A DNA stretch of 9,374 nt from CAYIRQ01 sp964365905 (GTDB taxonomy: Bacteria; Patescibacteriota; Gracilibacteria; Peribacterales; Peribacteraceae), in contig CAYIRQ010000061.1 in NCBI GenBank assembly GCA_964365905.1, forward strand, positions 1 through 9,374, written 5' to 3'. Both the position numbers and the translations under genes were made by a program. Below the pieces are notes generated by a model, which was not told where the DNA came from, did no database searches, and saw nothing but the letters and a program-made list of their open reading frames with translations. Below, piece after piece: positions 9,101 to 9,374 of the stretch (position 1 is its first letter; each line of letters starts with the position of its first letter).

Positions 9101-9134
9101 CAGCGAAGCGGCGGCGAATGGCGATCCCATCCAT
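1..9134 (-). CDS. Giant secreted modular surface protein with FG-GAP propellers and Cna_B-like domains, 3' end outside window
   Basis: At least 3,044 codons with no in-frame stop; the gene runs off the left edge, so its length and C-terminal anchor are unknown. The ATG at 9134 is preferred because it gives a classic signal peptide (three Arg, a hydrophobic core, then an AMA/Q cleavage site near residues 30-33). A GAGGG lies 13 nt upstream, a weak ribosome site. The frame is open to a stop at 9330-9332, so ATGs at 9218 or 9266 are alternatives. Order from the N-terminus: Cna_B-like (57-106), seven FG-GAP motifs (127-523), Cna_B-like run (601-978), seven FG-GAP motifs (1006-1373), Cna_B-like run (1444-1780), acidic linker, Ig/MG-like domain (about 2249-2355), further beta modules and a LamG-like start. 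Proteins of this kind are exported adhesin- or matrix-like factors; binding partners cannot be read from sequence. Many translated repeats are embedded. The exact family is not recognised. Confidence 0.93.
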   Translation of the reverse strand, partial: MDGIAIRRRFAAFLLALVLVGDLSPVPLLAMAQNMDEEAAVSAETIPDDESLPLDRIAGLVFVDLNGNGARDEGESGVPDVTLKLSRDGQEVLLHTDGEGRYAFEDQSFVAEEFAEPGDVTTLLPLDIDRDRDPDLFLGNASSFSNRFYRNVDGAFEDAGVILEEKAEGPYSSTRAVATLDTTGGGLPDIIVGGAEGMELYENQGGGTFILRKGAFLLQPVVSPAEPPELESATGSAVSLVQALTVLDIDGDKREDILVGRSHNLPNILFRNEGKGEFAYAGEWMNGDVRGTTPGSTNVFLRFDIDGDKDEDLLLGNEKGNEVYVNKGREGSEGRKGSEVKDKETTNYQLPTTNFVFAGYRFNGGFTGSTALTTGSSTIRPTHAIALIDADGDGDKDLLFGKDGGDEFYRNEGGGEFTLIENIFEESKETEEQNTSSESSDSLDSSAFAKASVDKSVSSVMTISVFDADGDGDEDIFLGGNFGNSLLLNDSSNGNIIFRRYQLDGPSVQVSLALDLEGDGDRDLVTGAGSGEHSVLYRNRTGVYSLALDATSLPDGYAPSRPGTPSRPGTAALEGMLFPGLSKDDQDFALLPEALLHAGSIAGRVFLDRNGDGKDTVDETGISNITVHLAGEEVRDDVMTDAEGRYRFAHVPVAEVPYSLSAEAGSLSFAHVPTTALTQQVLLEEENAEVIATGFGFQDLAATLGSGVIRGKTSILALDDGEGMSPLAGVRMTLSGSCFVCTQHDTLTHTVVTESDGTFTLESVPLLTYTLTVDESSIPEGIILEGSLTQTVALAEEGEVKDVAFDFSREAAIVAVRVSREETRSPIAGVTLKLQEGGKVLSEKKTGLDGSARFFVRPGSFAVSLSPESLPSGYDPQDLSRNVFVSATNEHVNVDFLAHWNNQCGTGFCVTGTVWHDRDGDGVRETAEEGIEGVGVELRKKDFEESEESEESEEKKISSDLSVSLASSITNASGSYVMGTSAFEQIPSTFESISDAGPVSAIAALDVNNDGLQDLIVGKYGERNEVFIQREDNEYKEYEEDEDHKEKSSLNSLNSLHSSYSFESIGARFNNGFLGSDARYTTAIETFDIDGDGDEDVLIGNDGQPKELYRNLGNSQFELLPEDFTPDDMPEGIGRHTAGFLIANLTGDVHDDVLVLNTLQSPNELYEGRGDGTFYFVGEYFNGGLASAPRSSVAAITLDSDGDDDFDHIVIGNDLKEPNELYELNAAGEIRYLGDTFNGGIAGTEDRSTVALAALDLDADGDEDLIMGNSDGSNELYENHGKGIFTFVGEHFNDHRDENDRTKDFVLFDADADGDEDLLVLSEHEAPGSPMSSRVALYRNEGVGGFTWVGDALSDSSLSLLFPTDLDSDGKRELVLGYQNDTRCCAIVEPSRRGEDDVMTVELTRSILTPSAKFTTEIRHVLTGDRYPLASDINFGLTTETAQIEGVVFEDENGNGLREESGESSEKALPGATLTLQGVSVFGKAFERTTTADGDGHYLFENVPPAKGEGYVLRADVSRQINLPANLLPTTPAYRSIPLLTGGLVISRNFSFAKGVTVEGVVAVATKDAKNVSCRVTDTAGGTCAERSRSIEAPESSPLPGVELVLEGTTVTGDPLARAVRTDADGKFIFDALPLPRGTYTLRIQLDTVSEDLTAISETIVPLEVHLGGEIVQHSFTFVRASRIEGRARLEVGEEEEVGEELEDDSSPSSPTSSSSIPSPGITLILSGSTITGDKVHRTLTTDTLFGTYAFIRLLPGEYALEIDPVSVPEGYRVEVDGAMSVELGSGVTERRNLMVVPGGEEEEEGREDERKNEEEETEGQMETGTGGESVSRQIHLPANAVESSNPAIQQTRNFSQSTHPTFTFAIPDEVSRQMNLPANLTELSKRLKVVLRDRDGNVVEPEYLLEVVEEGEVGEEERTEGQLQEISPMVEEENSDDEIAPAEDAQEEPPVLEVEPGGAVSSERRGSMIMPTIPSMRVVQDRPRNSDEAHRDVEQHEIVNLEIHDRSSGMPVFSIPLPQLMENEEKQKSNRQEGNRYFAAGDDFTKGHGKNNNQMLAIVSSSMERSSNNVHAKTAAVKDNQSPSTSALIVATKAATARSVQNPASTLSRGLVKSIVSNRIAFFPLLQATKAFAQDDGVMVSPPNHDVNDVTLRRVSRQINLPANLTVTIVPPADFAPGAYTIEVRMEDSEPTSLSGGELRGPGESDLSTLHQFLKLFGVSRQINLPANSSASSRTLFSSAFSWGIFAFNPDQDRYFAGDTAELAFGVLDDHGEMVCGAGIDIVVSSTYHLPPTTYHLSTRDGSITVSPTCTVKEAGLITPDYSAKLGLPEEGTYKLAITVETPNGVREYEEEILVIEDYKEFEEKEEYEESAKASSNSSSSSLSSNSSPIIVHRRGATRLWPLAPSPMTITVDFFEDYEGPVTEYVPASFVITRARPAIVGPVISGAPPLIDRTTLDDRDVLAITWNGSWKAGESAVFAYEYDAPDKSPDFFLLGPLKLGAAEIDDHPAVMELLEGSEAEQASVPAETSQPGTAALLMEKAPQLLLMEKVEDEATGEEVFVPRVIEEDVSRQINLPANETVLDEAGPSAPQGDTGEPSAPGSSLPEGSGQGLSGEAPAKSDEGVSLMPVFSGAPLQVMHDEGEEDRHEQQPNRNLALSDNRIKIHGSPAIVQSSPVHQKYDDQCESDRDCGERKSNVANGENFSEIHRRYSSIHSQTKERTQNTIPMNTRLVNKTISLHPITAPARAAAANSVQRAESTRSSGIVKRMAGDRIAFFSFLQATKAHASSVAPEQNSGAMEDRQESGVSPFVSAQGDTSISSTHYSLPTTHVEQRQWQIANDVGGTVSTWDGGAGPSDINWSTASNWSGDTVPTSQNVVVFNSAAGKTNATVNSSFAGKVHELRVGASFTGTITLARTLTVSGALVLSGGTLDVSASNYDLTVRGDWIQRNTGAFNARSGTVFLTGTGSAGHALGTNTLSGTTAFNNLTLDNGLVGYWRLDEGTGATTMKDSSRQANNGTWNGASSGETKPEWRASPSRISRFFN
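190..644 (-). other. RQWQIA tail and WDGG/NWS beta-rich module
   Basis: VEQRQWQIANDVGGTVSTWD at the start is followed by SDINWSTASNWSGDTVPTS, then repeated short strands such as VNSSFAGKVHELRV, TLTVSGALVLSGGTL and FNARSGTVFLTGTG. This is a beta-helix-like, autotransporter-like repeat region common in secreted giant proteins of CPR bacteria and Planctomycetes. It leads directly into the LamG-like part. Confidence 0.6.
645..673. repeat. Heptanucleotide array, four copies of GTGRGTA
   Basis: GTGAGTA, GTGGGTA, GTGAGTA, GTGAGTA, then G. In the giant protein it encodes STHYSLPTTH. A hairpin repeat follows at 685-716. Confidence 0.85.
685..716. repeat. REP-like hairpin GTGTCACCCT ... AGGGTGACAC
   Basis: Ten-bp perfect arms around a 12-nt loop GAGCAGAGACGA, in frame in the giant gene (VSPFVSAQGDT). 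Half-copies occur at 1351-1361 (GTGTCACCCTG) and 2674-2684 (CGAAGGGTGAC). Confidence 0.8.
732..775. repeat. Compound hairpin upstream of cassette A promoter
   Basis: Outer arms GTCCTCC and GGAGGAC enclose inner arms GCTCCGGA (742-749) and TCCGGAGC (757-764). There is no U-run, so a terminator role is unlikely. It looks like a dispersed REP-type element. Confidence 0.7.
792..820 (+). promoter_or_regulatory. Sigma70-like promoter of cassette A
   Basis: TTGCAG (792-797), a 17-nt spacer and TACGAT (815-820), close to TTGACA-N17-TATAAT. The ATG of the first small gene begins 9 nt after the -10 box, so transcription would start at or next to the start codon (leaderless mRNA). The same two hexamers with identical spacing precede cassette B, which supports a real signal. 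Confidence 0.55.
829..1014 (+). CDS. Cassette A gene 1: 61-aa two-helix membrane protein, antisense to the giant gene
   Basis: Function unknown. The 61-aa product begins MRFTMPLLRVLSALCTEF and has two hydrophobic segments, about residues 12-30 and 33-53, so it is probably an inner-membrane hairpin. Its partner in cassette B is also exactly 61 aa and shares M-x-F-T-x-P-x-L-R-V-L, then C-T-[ED]-[FL]-A, with E/D, F/L and S/A exchanges. The ATG is chosen because the promoter ends 8 nt before it. A GTG at 787 in the same frame is GTA in copy B, so that longer start is not conserved. The TGA overlaps the next ATG (ATGA), implying translational coupling. The gene lies wholly inside an open minus-strand frame, with wobble positions of the two strands coinciding. 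It could also be an incidental ORF in a dispersed repeat. Confidence 0.6.
   Translation: MRFTMPLLRVLSALCTEFAAAALAGAVIGWREIVLLTSLVFMGIVFCVLSFVCEWMLEYLR
1011..1133 (+). CDS. Cassette A gene 2: 40-aa single-helix membrane protein
   Basis: Function unknown. Forty residues: a short N-terminus (MNLTEILTIGN), one long hydrophobic helix (about residues 12-31) and a basic tail HWRRLHDRR. The start overlaps the previous stop as ATGA, so translation is probably coupled. No Shine-Dalgarno site is visible. The opening pattern M-[NT]-[LF]-x-[EA]-I-[LI]-T-x-G-x-I-A recurs in gene 3 of this cassette and gene 2 of cassette B, and all three are 40 aa long. It lies codon-for-codon opposite the giant gene and uses no TTA, CTA or TCA codons, which would be stops on the other strand. 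It is the most divergent at the C-terminus, lacking the G-[KR]-H-x-H ending. Confidence 0.6.
   Translation: MNLTEILTIGNIALALTAIAVALTLVVILLVHWRRLHDRR
1137..1259 (+). CDS. Cassette A gene 3: 40-aa single-helix membrane protein with GKHxH tail
   Basis: Function unknown. Forty residues: MNLDAIITQGQ, a hydrophobic helix (about 12-30), then the tail QGRAGKHRHQ. The start is 3 nt after the stop of gene 2, with GGTGAG as a possible weak ribosome site overlapping that stop. The N-terminus is clearly homologous to gene 2 (tandem duplication) and to cassette B gene 2. The tail aligns with RDGKHGHS and RDGRHYH of cassette B. The clustered His could bind a metal or an acidic partner; that is a guess. The positive tail suggests an N-out, C-in orientation. 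It is codon-aligned antisense to the giant gene. Confidence 0.62.
   Translation: MNLDAIITQGQIAVGLLLVAILLAFVVHYLQGRAGKHRHQ
1398..1427. repeat. 30-bp perfect palindrome, copy 1
   Basis: GTTAGCCGGCAAATT followed by its exact reverse complement. In the giant gene it encodes VSRQINLPAN, and because it is palindromic the plus strand in this register encodes the same ten residues. It sits 138 bp beyond cassette A. Confidence 0.95.
1528..1545. repeat. Palindrome GCAGCC-GTCCCT-GGCTGC
   Basis: Six-bp arms with a shared centre GTCCCT. It encodes SQPGTAAL. A sister copy lies at 7420-7437 in the same reading phase. Confidence 0.75.
1610..1968 (-). other. Conserved beta module (DFFEDYEG ... LLGPLKLG)
   Basis: Residues about 2390-2509 contain ITVDFFEDYEGPVTEYVP, VLAITWNGSWKAGES, AYEYDAPDKSPDFFLLGPLK. 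I recall very similar phrases in giant CPR surface proteins, where LLGPL is followed closely by [FE]-x-x-R-Q-W-Q-I-A. Here the matching VEQRQWQIANDV lies about 980 bp further on (607-644), so the module seems split by an insertion. The recall is unverified. Confidence 0.45.
2066..2396 (-). other. Ig/MG-like beta domain
   Basis: Residues about 2247-2357. FNPDQDRYFAGDTAELAFGV, then MVCGAGIDIVVSS, DGSITVSPTC and GLPEEGTYKLAITVETPNG resemble macroglobulin-type or bacterial Ig-like domains that begin P-D-x-x-x-Y-x-x-G-D. A heptanucleotide array (2243-2270) adds STYHLPPTTYHLST between two strands. The two Cys (MVCGAG and SPTCTV) may pair. The assignment is by pattern only. Confidence 0.55.
2243..2270. 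repeat. Heptanucleotide array, four copies of GGTKGTA
   Basis: Four tandem 7-mers with one G/T variant and a partial fifth. It encodes STYHLPPTTYHLST inside the Ig/MG-like domain. Confidence 0.85.
2448..2477. repeat. 30-bp perfect palindrome, copy 2
   Basis: Identical to copy 1 and in the same frame, encoding VSRQINLPAN just before the Ig/MG-like domain. Confidence 0.95.
2640..2669. repeat. 30-bp perfect palindrome, copy 3
   Basis: Identical to copy 1, same frame. It lies 81 bp upstream of the cassette B -35 box. Confidence 0.95.
2751..2779 (+). promoter_or_regulatory. Sigma70-like promoter of cassette B
   Basis: TTGCAG (2751-2756), a 17-nt spacer and TACGAT (2774-2779). The ATG of gene 1 begins after the same 8-nt gap as in cassette A. 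Similarity between the cassettes starts about 8 nt upstream of the -35 box and continues through GCGATACGAT, while the DNA further upstream is unrelated. Confidence 0.55.
2788..2973 (+). CDS. Cassette B gene 1: 61-aa two-helix membrane protein
   Basis: Function unknown. The product starts MLFTRPRLRVLAGFCTDLAV and has two hydrophobic segments, about residues 12-31 and 36-52 (the latter with a run of five Leu). It matches cassette A gene 1 in length (61 aa), in the N-terminal block and in the conserved C-T-[ED]. The C-terminal thirds have diverged. In the first 25 codons roughly seven differences are synonymous and several others conservative. The ATG is placed 8 nt after the -10 box, implying a leaderless message. 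TTA and CTA codons are used freely here (five of 14 Leu), in a phase where they do not create minus-strand stops. Gene 2 follows after 14 nt. Confidence 0.6.
   Translation: MLFTRPRLRVLAGFCTDLAVAAFVATMSALVDGDWLSLTAAVLACTLLLLLSMELETMASI
2988..3110 (+). CDS. Cassette B gene 2: 40-aa single-helix membrane protein with GKHxH tail
   Basis: Function unknown. Forty residues: MTFREIITSGE, a hydrophobic helix (about 12-28), then the tail QLRKRDGKHGHS. It combines the N-terminal motif (I-I-T-x-G-x-I-A) and the C-terminal motif (G-K-H-x-H) of cassette A gene 3 and has the same length. No Shine-Dalgarno site precedes it, only an A/T-rich gap after gene 1. Its stop lies within the TGAGGA that precedes gene 3. 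It is codon-aligned antisense to the giant gene, with no TTA, CTA or TCA codon. Confidence 0.63.
   Translation: MTFREIITSGEIAIALLSIALLLFFIFHQLRKRDGKHGHS
3120..3233 (+). CDS. Cassette B gene 3: 37-aa single-helix membrane protein with GRHxH tail
   Basis: Function unknown. Thirty-seven residues: MNLQIDNLM, a hydrophobic helix (about 8-27), then the tail AHRRDGRHYH. A good Shine-Dalgarno sequence, GAGGA, lies 6 nt before the ATG, the best in either cassette. The tail R-D-G-R-H-x-H matches gene 2 of this cassette and cassette A gene 3, although the N-terminus diverges after MNL. The TGAGCC around its stop also occurs at the end of cassette A gene 2, hinting that a further gene once followed. Confidence 0.6.
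   Translation: MNLQIDNLMLFYVAMGLVAVAGAILYYAHRRDGRHYH
3495..3524. repeat. 30-bp palindrome, copy 4 (two substitutions)
   Basis: The centre reads AATTC and one arm has TGTCGG, giving VSRQMNLPAN in the giant protein. Flanking GAG and CTC extend the symmetry to 36 bp. Same frame as the other copies. Confidence 0.9.
3583..3606. repeat. Eight-nucleotide array, three copies of TGCTGGAT
   Basis: Three perfect 8-mers, encoding SSNPAIQQ in the acidic linker region of the giant protein. Confidence 0.85.
3615..3644. repeat. 30-bp palindrome, copy 5 (one substitution)
   Basis: One T to G change in the centre gives VSRQIHLPAN. Flanking GC pairs extend the symmetry. Same frame. Confidence 0.9.
3988..4055. 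repeat. Purine/pyrimidine inverted repeat encoding Glu-rich then Ser-rich peptide
   Basis: Arms 3988-4007 and 4036-4055 match at 19 of 20 positions. The giant protein reads EVGEEEEVGEELEDD then SSPSSPTSSSS. Four similar, less perfect elements lie at 1971-2052, 5953-6026, 6254-6283 and 7798-7862. Confidence 0.8.
4399..4421. repeat. Hairpin GTGTCA ... TGACAC in a mosaic repeat
   Basis: Six-bp arms around GTTACTCGGCA. Just upstream is GCTTCGACTCCGCTCAGC (about 4367-4384), a phrase of the widespread CTGAGCGGAGTCGAAGC-type bacterial repeat. Together they insert about 20 residues before Cna_B-like module 7. Confidence 0.65.
4557..4586. repeat. 30-bp perfect palindrome, copy 6
   Basis: Identical to copy 1, same frame. 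It lies at the end of Cna_B-like module 6, after YVLRAD, adding VSRQINLPAN to that domain's edge. Confidence 0.95.
4990..6190 (-). other. FG-GAP/VCBS propeller block 2, seven motifs
   Basis: Seven motif positions: 6093-6119 (DVNNDGLQD), 5847-5873 (DIDGDGDED), 5679-5705 (degenerate, NLTGDVHDD), 5514-5540 (DSDGDDDFD), 5343-5369 (DLDADGDED), 5184-5210 (DADADGDED) and 5016-5042 (DLDSDGKRE). Spacers show repeated NELYE and F-N-G-G phrases. The count of seven equals that in block 1. A Glu-rich then Ser-rich insertion sits between the first two motifs, at about 5950-6045. Confidence 0.85.
6200..7345 (-). other. Run of Cna_B/SdrD-like domains between the propellers
   Basis: Four modules in tandem. 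Module 2 begins SIAGRVFLDRNGDGKD (residue about 600) and has TDAEGRYRFAHVP. Module 3 starts GVIRGKTSILALDDGEG (about 707) with TESDGTFTLESVP and YTLTVDESSIPEG. Module 4 has SPIAGVTLKLQEGG, then TGLDGSARFF and SLPSGYDP. Module 5 begins CVTGTVWHDRDGDGVRE (about 909) and is followed by propeller 2. These are rigid beta-sandwich stalk domains in Gram-positive and other surface proteins. Cys pairs (SCFVC and QCGTGFC) could form disulfides. Confidence 0.8.
6274..6300. repeat. Nine-nucleotide array, three copies of TCCTCGGAC
   Basis: Three perfect 9-mers with a partial fourth, encoding ESEESEESEE on the minus strand. It forms one arm of the inverted repeat at 6254-6283. Confidence 0.85.
7420..7460. 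repeat. Palindrome GCGGCC-GTCCCT-GGCCGC plus partial copy
   Basis: Perfect copy at 7420-7437 and a related CCCGGCCGCGATGG at 7447-7460. The protein reads SRPGTPSRPGTAAL right after SLPDGYAP, between the closing strands of Cna_B-like domain 1. Confidence 0.75.
8073..8100. repeat. Heptanucleotide array, four perfect copies of GTTGGTA
   Basis: Four identical 7-mers plus GTT. It encodes TTNYQLPTTN in a loop of propeller 1, where other blades have only a short G-x-F turn. It resembles short tandemly repeated heptamers described in cyanobacteria. Confidence 0.9.
8122..8157. repeat. Nine-nucleotide array, four copies of CTGCCYTYN-like unit
   Basis: Four degenerate 9-mers beginning CTGCC, encoding GREGSEGRKGSE in the same propeller loop as the heptamer array 21 bp away. 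Confidence 0.7.
8817..8966 (-). other. Cna_B/SdrD-like domain 1, apparently interrupted by propeller 1
   Basis: Residues 57-106. IAGLVFVDLNGNGARDEGE followed by GVPDVTLKL and TDGEGRYAFED is the standard SdrD_B/Cna_B pattern: first strand, Ca-loop-like NGNG, then the D-x-G-x-Y-x-F turn. The usual closing strands (Y-x-L-x-L-D-x-x-S-L-P-x-G-Y, then DFALLPEA) appear only after the seven FG-GAP motifs, at about 7370-7505. The propeller therefore looks inserted in the domain. Confidence 0.75.
9039..9134 (-). other. Signal peptide of the giant protein
   Basis: Residues 1-32 read MDGIAIRRR, then a hydrophobic stretch FAAFLLALVLVG, then a short polar-to-apolar region ending LLAMA before Gln. The AMA at residues 30-32 fits the A-x-A rule of signal peptidase I. 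The mature protein would begin QNMDEEAAVS. Export by the Sec route is inferred. Confidence 0.8.
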
Positions 9135-9298
9135 GCGAATCCATGTTCCCTCGCCAATGCGAATGTTGCGCGCACTCTCATGCTGACCGCGGCAGATAGC
9201 AACGCGCAGGAACTCCATGGATCGGAGTGTGGATCCCAGCTTGCCTGCGATGCGGGAAAGCGGCATGAAAAGTGTGTATGTGTGTGATGCCCATCTGC

Positions 9299-9312
9299 TA
9301 CGCGCCCGCGTA
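9299..9312. promoter_or_regulatory. Short perfect inverted repeat in the giant gene leader
   Basis: TACGCG-CC-CGCGTA, 6-bp arms with a 2-nt centre, lies between the candidate promoter and the start codon. It could be an operator or a small mRNA hairpin. Nothing else supports a role. Confidence 0.25.
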
Positions 9313-9331
9313 ATAGGAAGGCATTCAGATT

Positions 9332-9360
9332 ATTTTACCATAGAGAGCGTCCGTTGGGAA
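9332..9360 (-). promoter_or_regulatory. Candidate promoter of the giant gene
   Basis: On the minus strand, TTCCCA (9355-9360) is followed by a 17-nt spacer and TAAAAT (9332-9337). The -10 box matches consensus at five of six positions, the -35 box at four. Transcription would start near 9325, leaving a leader of about 190 nt to ATG 9134. This is a pattern match only. Confidence 0.35.
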
Positions 9361-9374
9361 TGCCCGGATATGCC

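Noticed and set aside
1..9134. Stop-codon reassignment or frameshifts explaining the giant gene
   Set aside because: The standard code suffices: I found no TAA, TAG or TGA in the frame anywhere in the window.
9135..9266. Longer N-terminus from ATG 9266 (44 extra residues)
   Set aside because: The frame is open, but the extension has no ribosome site and would bury the signal peptide. It is kept only as an alternative.

Overview
The window is almost entirely one giant minus-strand gene. The frame whose codons occupy + strand positions 3k to 3k+2 has no stop from about 9329 down to position 3. I checked every triplet by eye. From the preferred ATG (9134) that gives at least 3,044 codons, and the C-terminus lies beyond the left edge. 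The product is a secreted, modular, surface-type protein. In order it has a signal peptide, SdrD/Cna_B-like domains, two calcium-type FG-GAP (VCBS) propeller blocks with seven motifs each, more Cna_B-like domains, an acidic linker, an Ig/MG-like domain, a cohesin-like or DUF-like module, a WDGG...NWS...W.GDTVP beta-rich module and the start of a LamG-like domain. This architecture, the roughly 55% GC look and the scarcity of Shine-Dalgarno sites recall giant proteins of Patescibacteria/CPR lineages such as Peregrinibacteria or Peribacteria. That placement rests on remembered family phrases, not on a search.

The most interesting content lies on the opposite strand inside this gene. Two paralogous plus-strand cassettes (A, about 792-1259; B, about 2751-3233) each carry the same promoter-like element, TTGCAG-N17-TACGAT, exactly 8 nt before an ATG, so the transcript would be leaderless. 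Each then has three tiny membrane-protein ORFs: a 61-aa two-helix protein, then two single-helix proteins (40 and 40 aa in A, 40 and 37 aa in B). Lengths, start motifs and a C-terminal G-[KR]-H-x-H tail are shared between copies. The minus-strand frame stays open through both cassettes. I recognise no known family. This is the best candidate here for an undescribed system.

The giant gene is also studded with short repeats that are translated rather than excluded. There are six copies of a 30-bp palindrome, all in one frame and all encoding VSRQINLPAN-like peptides. There are three four-copy heptanucleotide arrays, several 8- and 9-nt arrays, five purine/pyrimidine inverted repeats that encode a Glu-rich then Ser-rich peptide, and several REP-like hairpins. 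Most sit in loops between domains or blades. This resembles the in-frame palindromic elements known from Rickettsia.

Layout, left to right on the + strand: 1-640 LamG-like start and beta-rich module; 645-1600 repeat-rich insertion with cassette A; 1600-2400 conserved modules and Ig-like domain; 2400-3700 repeats, cassette B and acidic linker; 3800-4810 Cna_B-like domains; 4990-6190 propeller 2; 6200-7345 Cna_B-like domains; 7510-8816 propeller 1; 8817-9134 first Cna_B-like domain and signal peptide; 9135-9374 upstream region with a candidate promoter.
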